From the NCBI RefSeq assembly GCF_000972845.2, contig NC_040017.1, positions 21,152,742 through 21,216,741 of the forward strand: a stretch of DNA of 64,000 bases, given 5' to 3'. This DNA comes from Larimichthys crocea (Eukaryota; Chordata; Actinopteri; Sciaenidae). A program made the position numbers and the translations under genes. A model generated the notes under the pieces. That model was not told the origin of the DNA and did no database searches. It worked only from the letters and a program-made list of their open reading frames with translations. Shown piece after piece: positions 25,195 through 36,075 of the stretch (its first letter is position 1; each line of letters opens with the position of its first letter).

Positions 25195-28100
25195 GCAGAT
25201 ATTTTGGTATTATTTATTTACTTTACTGACAGCACACAGCAGATTTAACTAACGAGAGTGATGGCATGTACAAATTGCATCTACATCTATATAGCAAATA
25301 ATTATGTTGAAACGGCTTAGTGGTGGTATAGCAACAACAGCCGCAACATGCAGAGCCTTCGGCCTTTCAGCCTTCAGCAGTGCCTGCGGGCTCTCAGATT
25401 ACATAAGATCCCATGAGCTTCACCGATAATGTAGAAGGACATACTGTATATATTGTTCAGACAGACTTTAAGAGAGAAAACTGACCAACCCACCCCCATT
25501 CTCATTGGTAATTACACCCTAGTGTGTTGCTGTCGGTGTACAGAAGTCTCCAGTGCCATCGTGAGCAGCAACGTTAGAGCCAAGGTGTGCGTCATTGTGG
25601 CGGTTGAGCAGGTTGACACCAAAGATCTTCTCCAAAGACCCATCTGTTTGCTGTATGCTAAACAAAGACTAAAAGGCAATTCAAAACAAAAATGGAACAC
25701 AAAAAAAAAGGTTATATCTGGAGTTGTGTAATTGCCCGCATCTCTAACTAACCTGAAATTGGCTATGAAACACGCTGCAGCAGTACATAAACTCAGTTTC
25801 CTGTTTCAATCATACATGATATAGCACGAAACTATTAATTAAAACCTGGTACACAAGAGGATAGAGTTAACGATCTGTGCTGCGTCTTCAGAGGGCAGTC
25901 ATACGAGAATAATTGTGCGCATCTGAAGTGCAGTAGGTACCTGTATCCCCTTAACATCTGTCTGCTGTACTCAGAGATGGTTTGCATCCTGAAAATGTCA
26001 TTGCATCACATCAAGGCGCTACATCTGATCCAGCCTGCTGCCAGTAAGTGTGCTTTGCTGAGGGCGTAGTTTTAGGAAAAGGTCTGGGTAATTCCCCAGG
26101 GGGACTTCAGTAAGCAAAGGGGTGGGGCGGTGAGCTTATTTTGCCTACGTCTGACCCGCTGTGGTCTGAACCCCTGTGGTTTTTGCGGTCAGGAGGGCAT
26201 CTCACAGTGCTGAGAACAAAGAAATATGATGGCTCCCACTTGTCCTCCACTGGTTCAAAGGGAATGGCAGGGCAATGCTAATTAGCCAGCTTGTGTTGCT
26301 GAATTGAACATCACTGCTGTTCCCTTCAGTGTTCCCCCTCCCCTTTGTCGTACGCCTAACAAGCAGTGTCTACAACAGTCATGCACCTTGCATAACTCTG
26401 CATATTTTGTGTACCGTGAGACACCCTGTTCAATTTCTTGTCCTAAAAAAGCAAATAATTCCCACGGAGTTGTATTAATCCTTTTTAGGAGAAATAAATT
26501 CACACTCTGCTGTTGAGTAAAAGCAGCGCCTGCCCATATATATTCTTTGGATATGTTCGCCCAGCTGTTCTTTTGAGTGTACTTTAATCCTGCTTGTCAA
26601 GTTTGAGGGCGATAAGAGGCGTAACAACAGGATTCCCCAACAGTTCATCTCTACTGCAAAATTATGGTCCTACAACTGTGAGAACGGCTCTGTAAGTAGG
26701 TAGAGAATACATGTTTTCAATCAGGGTTTGAGGGGAGAATGAGTAGAAGGTCAAGTTATTACCCTCACATATTCAAAATTCCTGTGGCAGTACCGTGCAT
26801 ATAAGCCTCCTTTGCCCTGTCTTGTGTTCTGTAGTCTGCCTCTCTTGTGAAAGTAATCTGAGTCTTGCTGTCAGTGTTTCCTGGAATACCAAGTATTGAA
26901 GGTAGTGACAGGCGGCGTCGAGTAGCAGCTCTGGGTATCCTTGAGGTTTACAGCACATGTTTCCATGTTAAGATATCGTCTCTGCACCTGATCCTTGTCA
27001 CCGCAGCTCTAATCATCTGCAGAAATTAAGCTATACGCTCCGTGTCATCCGCGTCTAAGAATAACGAGCGCTTTGTGAATTTGAAATGGTGTAGCTGAAA
27101 CTGTTTTCGAAACAGTAGCGGAGGAGAATGTGGTAAAATCAAAAACACCTGCGTGCGTGCAAGCACAAGTCAGATACAATAGATGTGTAGCTCCAGGGGA
27201 GTTGTGCTCGGCGTCTTGGTGCTTTCTCTCTCTCTCTCTCTCTATCCCTCTCTCAGCCAAATATCTTTTTTGTTAGTGCAGATGCGCACAGGGTTGGCAA
27301 ACACATTGAAGACTGAGTCACTTAAACAGCCTCATCTTGACACACAGCTGACTCACAGTCTATTGATTTCATCATATTCTTCTGTACTGTTTGTTGTTAT
27401 ATATGTGCACAGGAGGGAGAGCATTGTTTGAACTCCTCCAAGGGACACGTATCCGTCTCAGGGCAACATCACACAATTAAGAATTCAGACGCCTGGTTAA
27501 TGACATATGGAGGTGCAACCTCTCCAATAAGCATCCTTATTAGGTATAAGAAACTGAGTTTAAGTATGCATTTACAGTAATAGCACAATCAGTGTTTGCG
27601 AGCACAAACAAGCCCTTTATCCCCAAGCAACAAAACAGAGAAGCTCTCATCTGTGTTGTCATGCAAGCGTAAAGCCCGGAGCTCATTCATTCAAAATAAA
27701 AAGGTGCGCTACATTTTGATTCAATTCATTTTACTGCAGCGCTTGAGAACCGATCCATAACCACGGAAAATATTTCTACTCGCACTTTATAATTATCATT
27801 TCATTCACTGCTGAAGAAATCAACAGAGCATCCCAAATTACAGAGCAGGACAAACTCTCCTGTCTCTTTTCTGACAATCGGAGACAGGCGTTATTGAACT
27901 TACTTAGGAACCGTGGGTGAGGTACGGTGATAAGGACAGAACGCATGCTCAAGCATTAGAAAAATCAGTTTGAATGCTGAAGACAAATAACCAAACATAT
28001 CCCAACAAAGCTCAAGTGAATTATGCTGTGTAGTTTATATTGTATGTTTAGATGTATGAGTACAGTTGTAGAAGTAGTGGTGTACTCACTGGAATTGTTT

Positions 28101-29120
28101 TGCATTAATTAATGATATATGATGCTTTTTCTTTAAGAGATTCAAACCTTTTCTCTCATGTTGTGACAGTAAATATTCACTGAATTTGGATCTTTCATGC
28201 AAATAGAAATGGTTGTTTATTTAAAGTGCTATTTTTAGATATCTACCATCGCTCAAGGGAAAGGCTTTTACTACGTGCTGAGCAGAAACTCGTACAGAAA
28301 TGCACCTACCACTCTCCCCTTTCATCATAAATGTGAGCTCAACTCTCGACCCTCTGCTCTGTAATTGCTTCATGATATAATGTGGCCAGTATCAGTGTCC
28401 ATCTGTGCACTGGTTTAAAACAAGGCCATGGCAGGTGCCCCCCTTTGCTTTCATATCATTTACCAAATACAGCGTATGGGAGTAGGCCGCATGATAGTGG
28501 CAGACGAGTAGCTGGTTATGAGCCACAGCTCCTCCATTGTCTAGCATGCTGGAGAAAGAGTGGGAGCCCCTAAAGAGGCCTGGCAGAGTCTCTGCTTCCA
28601 TCTGCCTGCATCACTCGCCATGGAGCCCAGCTCACACCACTTGAGATTATACTCACGTCCAAGCTGTTACTGTAATTTGCATTGGCTCATAAGCAGAGGA
28701 GAGTGAGGAGGAGGAGGAGCTGCACATGAGGCAGGGATGTTGTAAGTGGTCCTGGCAGCACAATGAGCTTGCCCGGGTGTAGTTTTATGGACAAGTGGCA
28801 TGGACAGAGCTATCTTAAAGTGCAATAATGGCACCGTGCAAGTTGCCCTTCTGTCTAAGATTGTGGCCTGTTAGTGCAGAGACTAAATTATAGAAATGTA
28901 GTGTTTAAAACTACCCCATTCACATTCAGTATTGCAAGCGTTATGTCTTCATTATTCTCAGTTTGTTCGTTCTCAGCCCTTTACTCCAGCAGCACATGAA
29001 AAATGTCAGTCGAAATGCATGAAACAAACTAACAAACAAATAGCTATATCTCTGAAAGGCTACGCCGTTTGGTATTCCACTAATTAGCAAGTGATGTGTT
29101 CATTTCTTTGCAATTCATTT
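25192..29120. other. Non-coding sequence; CT microsatellite; some GC-richer unique-looking DNA
   Basis: A CT-rich microsatellite lies at 27225-27256. Between 28380 and 28790 the sequence is richer in G+C and free of recognised repeats, with short open frames on both strands (28382-28573 and 28392-28601). I could not identify a protein or splice sites there. It could be conserved regulatory sequence. Confidence 0.4.
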
Positions 29121-29124
29121 AGAT

Positions 29125-29246
29125 GAAAGGTCACGCACCTGGAGAAAACCCACGCAAGCGCTGAGAAATTAAGTCTACTGAAGAAAGAGCCAGGGCCGAG
29201 GATCAAACCGAGAGACAACAACACACGAGCTACCGCGCTGCCCTCT
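29125..29246 (-). repeat. Dispersed teleost repeat ('gcgtgggttttctcc' type)
   Basis: On the plus strand it reads ggagaaaacccacgcaagcg, then a ggatcaaaccgag block and gagctaccgcgctgccc. This is the reverse complement of a very common fish repeat that begins with a gcagcacggtggc-like head and carries tcgcgtgggttttctcc in its middle. Confidence 0.6.
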
Positions 29247-29760
29247 CTGTTTCAAATCATACATCAAACCTGGGATCTGATCTTTGAGAATTCATTCAAA
29301 TCCAAGGCAGTAGTTTTGTTTACAACTGTTTTACTGAGCAGGCACTGAATGTGGGTAGCAGCAGTCAAATGGGAGAATATGTAGAAACTGCTTGATGTAG
29401 GATTTTGAATTAAATTCACGTTTTTTCCCCAAAAAAATGGAAAAATACCAAAAGTGCACTTTCGGCTAAGTCCCACTGAACGTTCTCTGATGTCCTCATT
29501 TTTCATCCTTAATTTGTTCCTAACTTGATATCTTTTGAACTGCAATTTGGTTCAGCAGCTAATTTATCAAATTTACTAATTAACTAGAGACAGACAATAA
29601 AGAGAAATCTCTGATAATGCCACCTCGATCAAATACTGTGAACTAATTATTTATAGTACAGCCACGAGCACAGTGACCCATAATAAAGTACTTTTTCTTC
29701 AGTAGCTGGTGGTAACATCACTACATGTACAATAATCCAATAGATCTGTTATTCTGTTGT
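29247..29760. other. Non-coding sequence, nothing recognised
   Basis: The minus-strand 93-residue frame at 29264-29545 has no recognisable motif. Confidence 0.4.
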
Positions 29761-29764
29761 TACA

Positions 29765-30075
29765 GCATATATTAGATTAGATTATTAGATCAGATTCACC
29801 TTAGCAACAAAATGCAGTTAAGCATGTAACCACAAGTGCAGAAAGTAGTGGAAAGTACAGGGTAATGTACATGTCCATATGAGATATATAAATAACAGAG
29901 AACATGTAATGCAGTTGGTTAACATCATATATGGAATAAACAGCTGGATATGAATACATTAAAGGTCACATGTATGGTATAGAGAGCAGCATATGAATAC
30001 GCTTTAGATATATACAGGAGAACAGTGTAAATACGCATTAGTAAGCAGGAGCATGAATAGTACAGACACGGTAAG
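29765..30075. mobile_element. Dispersed retroelement-end-like repeat, degenerate
   Basis: It begins gattagattattagatcag and attcaccttagcaacaaaat, followed by a long tail of short, imperfect units (agcagcatatgaatac, cagtgtaaatacgc). The layout matches the repeats at 9424 and 24336, so it is probably the same class. Confidence 0.4.
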
Positions 30076-30106
30076 TAGAGAAGTGTTATGAGAGTTGATC
30101 TAATTG

Positions 30107-30180
30107 AGGCACTGCTGGGATGTGAACCCAGGACCCCCTGTTTACAAGACAGGCGCTTTAACCAGCCAAGCCACAGCAAC
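30107..30180 (-). tRNA. tRNA-Thr(TGT)-like gene, probably a pseudogene
   Basis: Read on the minus strand, the 74-nt sequence has a D arm (GGCTTGGCTGGTTAAAGC) and an anticodon arm with stem CCTGT/ACAGG and loop CTTGTAA (anticodon TGT, threonine). It also has a T arm with stem CTGGG/CCCAG and loop TTCACAT. Against the usual vertebrate tRNA-Thr it keeps nearly the whole central part. Two things argue against function. The T loop has C where the near-invariant A58 belongs, and the acceptor stem (GTTGCTG against CAGTGCC) has one mismatch and two wobbles. No run of four or more T follows within about 25 bases. It may be a retroposed tRNA relic. Confidence 0.6.
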
Positions 30181-30780
30181 CCATGATCCAACATATCCCG
30201 AAGACACATTTTAATCCGTTTTATTTTCTTTTGGCAAGTTTTCAAAGACATCAACAATCTTACAATCTTTTTTTTTTTTTTTGTAACACTGACTTTCCAT
30301 CAGAGAAAATGTCAAATGTTTCACAAGGATTTTGCTGTATTAACTTTGTGCACAGCTATGAAAAGAAGAATATAGATTAAAAAATAATTACGCGACTGAT
30401 AAGAGACAGCTAAATATGCCTTTCAGCCGCAAATAACAGGCCTGACAGGTTTTTGACTACAGACGCACAAAGTGCTGCGAGAGCTTCTCCACACTCGTCC
30501 TAAACATTTCAGTCACGTAATTGCAAATTCTACTGATATGCCATGGATTTAGTTCGTTGACCTGATTTCCCCAAATAACTGTAATTGGAGGCAGAAATGG
30601 CAAATAAGGATCTCACTCACTCGGAAAATCATCCATATCAGACTTTTTAAACATGACTTCTGTTGCAGTTACCTTACAGTATATTAAGATTGAAGATTTT
30701 TTTTATTGGCAACTTCAAAGACACCCCGCGGCGTCTTAAACCACTAATAGTGCTACAGAGCAATGTTTTTAGTGTTTTTC
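30181..30780. other. Non-coding sequence, nothing recognised
   Basis: A T run lies near 30269. No gene is supported. Confidence 0.4.
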
Positions 30781-30782
30781 AG

Positions 30783-31090
30783 CGTGTAAGATTTAGGGGA
30801 ATGTGGCAGAAATTGAATATTTTATGCGTTACTATGTTTCCATTAGTGTATAATCACCTGAAAATAATATTCTTTTCTGAGAATAAGCCTTTTATGTCTA
30901 CAGACACTGTGGGTCCTCTTCCATGGAGTCATGTTGAACTGCCATGTTTCTACAGTAGCACATAAAGGTCAAACTAAACACTGGCTCTGGAAAGATCCTT
31001 TGTTCATGTTTTTTACCTGTTTTGCGGCCACCACAGTTTTTCTTTCATGCTCTGAATGAGACGGTGAGGCTGCTGGATGCACACTAGTCC
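30783..31090 (+). repeat. Dispersed teleost repeat ('gtgtgtaagatttag' family), copy 2
   Basis: The order is gcgtgtaagatttagggg, atgtttccattagtgtataa, aatcacctgaaaataat, ctcttccatggagtcatg, gccatgtttctacagtagc, aaactaaacactggctctgg. It is the fullest copy in the window and serves to recognise the fragments at 15275, 18768 and 20150. A 100-residue frame at 30663-30965 overlaps it and is not a gene. Confidence 0.7.
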
Positions 31091-32509
31091 TTTAGGAGTG
31101 GCTCACCATATTCTTAGCATCTAATGTACGCACACAAGGATGCACACATTAACACAGGTGACACAATCTCTTCAGTTGGTGATAATAACGTGCCAAAGAA
31201 TTAAGCAAAAAAGGGCAATTAATGAGACTAAATGAATGTGAGCTGTGTAGGATTTTGGTTTTACTAAAAACTGACACAGTGAATCTTTTATTAGGGAGGG
31301 AAAAAAAAAACATTTAACGTGTTAATTAGGCCTCAAGGATACACACAAAGTGTTTTGGAGACAACCACTGAATGTAAACATTACTGTGTTTACAAAAAAA
31401 AATCCACAGGGTAACTTGAATGTGGTTAAAGGATAATTTGTGTTTCCCAAAAATGTGTCTTTATATGAGTTGTGCTAACTCTGTGCCCGTCACCTGAGTT
31501 GTAGTGATCTAGGGGAAAAACAAGGATTCAAAAACATATCCAGGCAAGCTCCGTGAGCTTCCTGCTGCTTTCCAAACACAAACGGTCGTTGCATTAATCA
31601 TTTCATGCAATGTATGTATGCCATGTTGAAAGCCTGGAACGTTCATTATGCCTGACCGCATAGGGATATAAATAAAGCCACAATATCCACATTTATAGAA
31701 AATACAACATGTTGAAATAAACCAATTATCCTTTAAGGAATACAGGTTTTACATGCAGAATTCAGGTATTTTCTTCTCTTGGTACACTCACGGCAAACAC
31801 CTAAAAGGACTTGGACGTAATGAGTGGTTCTTGGTGGTAAAATGATGTTGTTGGTAGCAGATAGTGTTCACTTTAATACACTTCATTTTCTTGGTACAAA
31901 GCCAACTGTAGATAAATCCAAACCTTATGTGTATTTACTGCTCCTGTGCCACAGTGCCATACACTAAATGTATTGACATCGCACGGTGCTTTATTTGACA
32001 CAAATGCAGAATTAGGGAAGAGCTCAGAGAGCCTGTAGTATATACGAATATAATACCTACAGTATACTGTATGTTTGACAAAAGTTCTGCCTACACGTGT
32101 GTTGCACAGGCTTTTCTGTGAGATGTGTCAAATCTAAGCTGTGCGGCCTATTATTTATGTGCAACGTGCGAATCACATGCAGTCATAGCTGCCTCGTTCT
32201 TCCTAACACACACTCATAAGCATTAAAGCCTTGAGTGAATTTGGGCCGCTGTCTTTTATATCAATTAGCGCTGTGAGGGTTTTTCATTATTGCGTCCAGT
32301 TTTCACAGTAAATTTATTCATGTGGATCCCATCGGTAATAAATCTCAATTGTTTTTGTCAATTAAATGATACTGTAGTCATAAAGGAGAAGGTACACATT
32401 GGATATTTACTTTGTATTTGACTTAAGAAACAAAATGATGAATGTGATCAACTACGCTGCACAATCCACCAGTTCAACAAAAGTCTACAGCCATGCCAGC
32501 AACTCTGGG
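31091..32509. other. Non-coding sequence, nothing recognised
   Basis: No coding exon or nameable repeat is seen. Confidence 0.45.
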
Positions 32510-33350
32510 AGGCTATACTAAGGCAAAGTAGTGCTATGAGCTAAATCAAATGTTGATATGCTCGCAGGGAGGATGTTAACATGTTTAGCCGACTTAATTT
32601 TACCATGTTCACCAGCTTCATTTAGCATATTAGAATGAATAAAATTTTACTAATTAGCATTTGACACCAGATACAGCAGCAAGATGTGATGGGGATGTTT
32701 TGCATGTATTTAACCACAGACAAAATTATTTCTCAAAGAAATGTCACACCCAAAGTAACACAGGTAATCCTGAGGGGGACAATGATGTCTCTAACAAATT
32801 TCATGGCAATCCCTTCAGTTAATATATAAAATATTACATTTCAACCTCACAAGCAAAGAAGACCATAACCTCTTAAGCCCCAAGGTCCCACAGTTGGGGA
32901 ACCCTTGTATTCATTTTGGGTTTGTCATTTTCAAGCAGAGGCCTAAAAGTTAAAAGCCAATTCGTGTGTCTTAAAAGTATATTATGATACATTTCTGGAA
33001 ACCATGAACATCTGCACCAGATATTTCTGAATCCACTGTGTAGATCTTTATATATTTCACTGGATATGTGAAAACCTTAACTTGCTGACGGCACTAAATA
33101 AAACATCGGGGCATCACAGAGTTATTACCATTCATCCCCTGGACACATGAATGGTATGAATATCTGAACCAAATCTCATGGCAGTCTATCCAAAAGATTG
33201 GAACTCAAAAGTATTAACTTTATGGCGGTGCTAAAGGAAAAGTCAGAGGATCCCCAAAGTCATTACGATTTGTCCTCTGGGGATCATGAATGTTGAATAT
33301 AATTTGATTGAAGTCCATCCAATAGTTGTTGAGGTATTTCCAAAGATAAA
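32510..33350 (+). repeat. Dispersed teleost repeat ('gctaacatgctcacaatg' family), long diverged copy
   Basis: It contains a gatgttaacatgtttagcc block, ccatgttcaccagcttcatt, actaattagcatttgacacc, cctgagggggacaatgatgt and atttcatggcaatccc. A second unit follows with tttatggcggtgctaaagg, aaaagtcagaggatccccaa and tccatccaatagttgttgag. The repeated unit structure (…gcggtgctaaaggaaaagtcag…) is typical of this family. Confidence 0.65.
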
Positions 33351-34590
33351 ACACAATTGGTTTGAAGACAAGTTGAAGAAAATACAAATCTTTGGAAATT
33401 CCTTATTTGTGTGGGATTAACAGATGGTCTGCATTGTTTGTTTCAGACGCGGTTTCTTTGTTATGGAACGAGCTGGTTAGAAACACAGCATCACTATACG
33501 ATAACAGCTTATATTAATGATAGATCAGCAGCAAAATGAATACTGTGTGTATTTCAACCAGGAAAGGTTTTAAGTTCAGTCATTTGATACGTTTTCTCTC
33601 TGCAGTTTAAATCGGCTCTTTTGCTAGAATCTGCTGTGGCAATGAAGCACATAACAGGCATACATAATATCTTGCAAGGGAACATACAGAGCAGGATCAA
33701 TGCAGTGTAGGAGCTTTGGGAGGAGCATTTGAGTGTGGATTCCTCGGCCTCACTGTAGCACAAAGTGGCACCAATCCAGAGGGTCTATTCAGCTCATCTG
33801 CACAGAGCGACAAGGGCATGAAGCTGCTATGTTAAGGGACAAGAAGACAAGATTAAAATAAAACAGCAAGTCAGGGGATATAAAAGCTATGTGCAGAGGG
33901 CAAACAATGAGAAAATAACAAAACTGTCACCAAATGGGGACACATGCAGAAACAGCATATAGAAGAGGCAATCATGCGCCTACAGTATTTGTAAATCGGC
34001 AATTCTTGTCGCTCGATTTCGAAATAACCAAGCCTAGAAATAGAAATCTCATAAGCTGGGTGTCATTCGGAATCACTGTCTGTCCTCGTATTGTTTGCTA
34101 GCAGCTTCTTCTTTTATCACGGCTTGTTTGTCTGCTTCCTTTCTTGTCTTTTCTCGGACAAATATGTTGACTGTAGTTCAGCAATCTTTTGGAAAGTCTC
34201 AGTGAAACTGCTACATGGAAGGAAGGACAACACTGTGTATTGTCAAAATATTTGCCGGTGTCAGGACATGCTACTTTCTTACAATTACTCCAAAAATGAA
34301 CAAATTTAAGCTCAGCCCTTGCAATTCTCAACAGAGCATTGTTACCTCCACCAAGGAGGTTATGTTTTTTCGGTGCAGTTTGTTTCTTTGTTTGTCAGCA
34401 GGATTACAGAAAAACTACTTTTCAAGAAACTTGGTTGAAGGGGGCAACATGGGCAGAGGAAGAACTCATTAAAATTTGGAGTGGATTCTGAATCACTGGG
34501 TGTAATGTACAAATTATTTTTCACATTGCGAGCTAGGTCTGTGGCAAAAAATGGACTGAATTCACCATGTGTGCTAACTTGTAAACAGAA
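33351..34590. other. Non-coding sequence, nothing recognised
   Basis: Overlapping short frames on both strands at 34091-34472 lack motifs. Confidence 0.4.
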
Positions 34591-34601
34591 TAATGTGCAG
34601 T

Positions 34602-34798
34602 TGGGGTGTTGATTAGCTCAGTTGGTAGAGCTTCCGCCCCGTATACAAAGGCTCAGTCCTTGCCGTAGCAATCACAGGGTTCGAATCCGACTTGCGGCCC
34701 TTTGCGTCATGTCATTTCCCATCTCTCTCTCGCCACATTCCTGTCACTCCTCAGTTGTCTCTATACAATAAACTTGGAAAGGCCAAAAATAAAATATC
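34602..34798 (+). mobile_element. Full-length tRNA-derived SINE with target-site duplication
   Basis: It starts GGGGTGTTGATTAGCTCAGT at 34603, with the A box in TAGCTCAGTTGGTAGAGC and the B box GGGTTCGAATCC near 34677-34688. The body is gcggccctttgcgtcatgtc, then a ctctctctcg tract and cctgtcactcctcagttgtc. It ends with an AATAAA-containing A-rich tail. An 11-bp target-site duplication, TAATGTGCAGT, flanks it at 34591-34601 and 34799-34809. It is the same family as the SINE at 5268-5440. The nearly intact promoter boxes and clean duplication suggest a relatively young insertion. Confidence 0.93.
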
Positions 34799-34904
34799 TA
34801 ATGTGCAGTGGCATACAACGAAACACAACAGCCACCTCAAACATCTTCTTGGCGCAGGAGTGCTGTTCTAATTTCTTTGAAAATAGGTGCCATGTGTTAG
34901 ACTT

Positions 34905-35135
34905 AATTAGCAAGTGAAACTCCTTTGTAGTACTTTACTTGAGTATTTTAATTGTATGCTACTCTATGCTTCTAATTCATTAAATTTTACAGGGAAATAT
35001 TGTTTTTATTGTACTTAACTAGATTTGGCAGCTGTAATCAGTAGTTGCTTTGGAGATGAAGATGTTACAAACCCATAATGAGTACATACAATAAATTAAT
35101 GATAATAATCCAATGGTATAATCAATAATAATAAA
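34905..35135 (-). repeat. Dispersed teleost repeat ('acttaagtaaaagta' family), partial
   Basis: The plus strand shows gtactttacttgagtatttt, atgctactctatgcttctaa and ttattgtacttaactag. This is the reverse complement of part of the repeat found in the lrfn1 intron (45418-45998). Confidence 0.5.
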
Positions 35136-35840
35136 AACACTGACAGAGCTGCATGGTGAGTATTTTAAAAATGTGGCATTGATGCTTTTACTTTCATCAA
35201 ACATTAAAAACAGTATTCTTCATCCTGGTCATAACTCATGTGTAAACCCTTCTGTGTGTGTCTAAAGCTTCTTCTCTGCAAAACTTCCAGGAGCAAATCT
35301 AAAATATGCAAATGGCCATTTTAAATCGGAGGGCAGTGCATTGTCTTATTTATTCTATTAATGGTGTCAGCAAACGGATGGAATCCAATCAGAGTTTTTA
35401 TTTGATTTTTTTAGCTCAGTTGTGGAGGCAATTTGTTCATGAAGTGGATTTACTGGAACAATACCATATCTAATAATTCTATTATGCATTATATGGTACT
35501 TGGTGATAAATTTGACTATTTTCTTGGACGTACAGACAGTAATCAGGATTCTGTGCAGAAATGTAGCATGTGTGGCTGCAGGACTCAAAAAGCAGGAAAC
35601 AATCACTTCACGTGTAAAAGGCACTTGTATGTCATCCATGTAAATCAAAATCATTTTTCCAGTTGATTATATAAGTGGGCTGACATACTTTTTTTTACAT
35701 AGCATTACATAGCAGAGTTATTTAGTGAAGATTGTCTGATGTAAAGACAGTCTTAAATTATGAAGCAGAGATGATGTGAAATGATTGGTCCATTATTCAA
35801 ATTTGATAAGCAATCAATCATTTGAATAATTTATGTGCCA
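35136..35840. other. Non-coding sequence, nothing recognised
   Basis: The frames at 35367-35666 on both strands show no motif. Confidence 0.4.
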
Positions 35841-35849
35841 AAAATTCAT

Positions 35850-36075
35850 AAGTTCCAGCCTCTCAAATGTGAATATTTCCTGGTTTTCTTTTCTTTACTG
35901 TTCTTTCCGATAGTTAATTGGATTTCTGAACATTTAGGCAAAACAAAAAATACAAATATGTCAACTTCAGGCTCTGAAAGTGTTGAGTGGCATTTATTTT
36001 TTACGATTTTATAGAGCAAACAATTGACTGATTAATCAAGAGAGTAATCAGCAGATTAATTGCTGTAAATATGCC
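35850..36075 (+). repeat. Dispersed teleost repeat ('cctctcaaatgtgaatattt' family)
   Basis: It runs cagcctctcaaatgtgaata, ttccgatagttaattggatt, cttcaggctctgaaagtgtt, ttttatagagcaaacaattg and gagtaatcagcagattaatt. The same order is seen in reverse at 39055-39325 and in part at 62255-62340 and 20217-20310. Confidence 0.65.
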
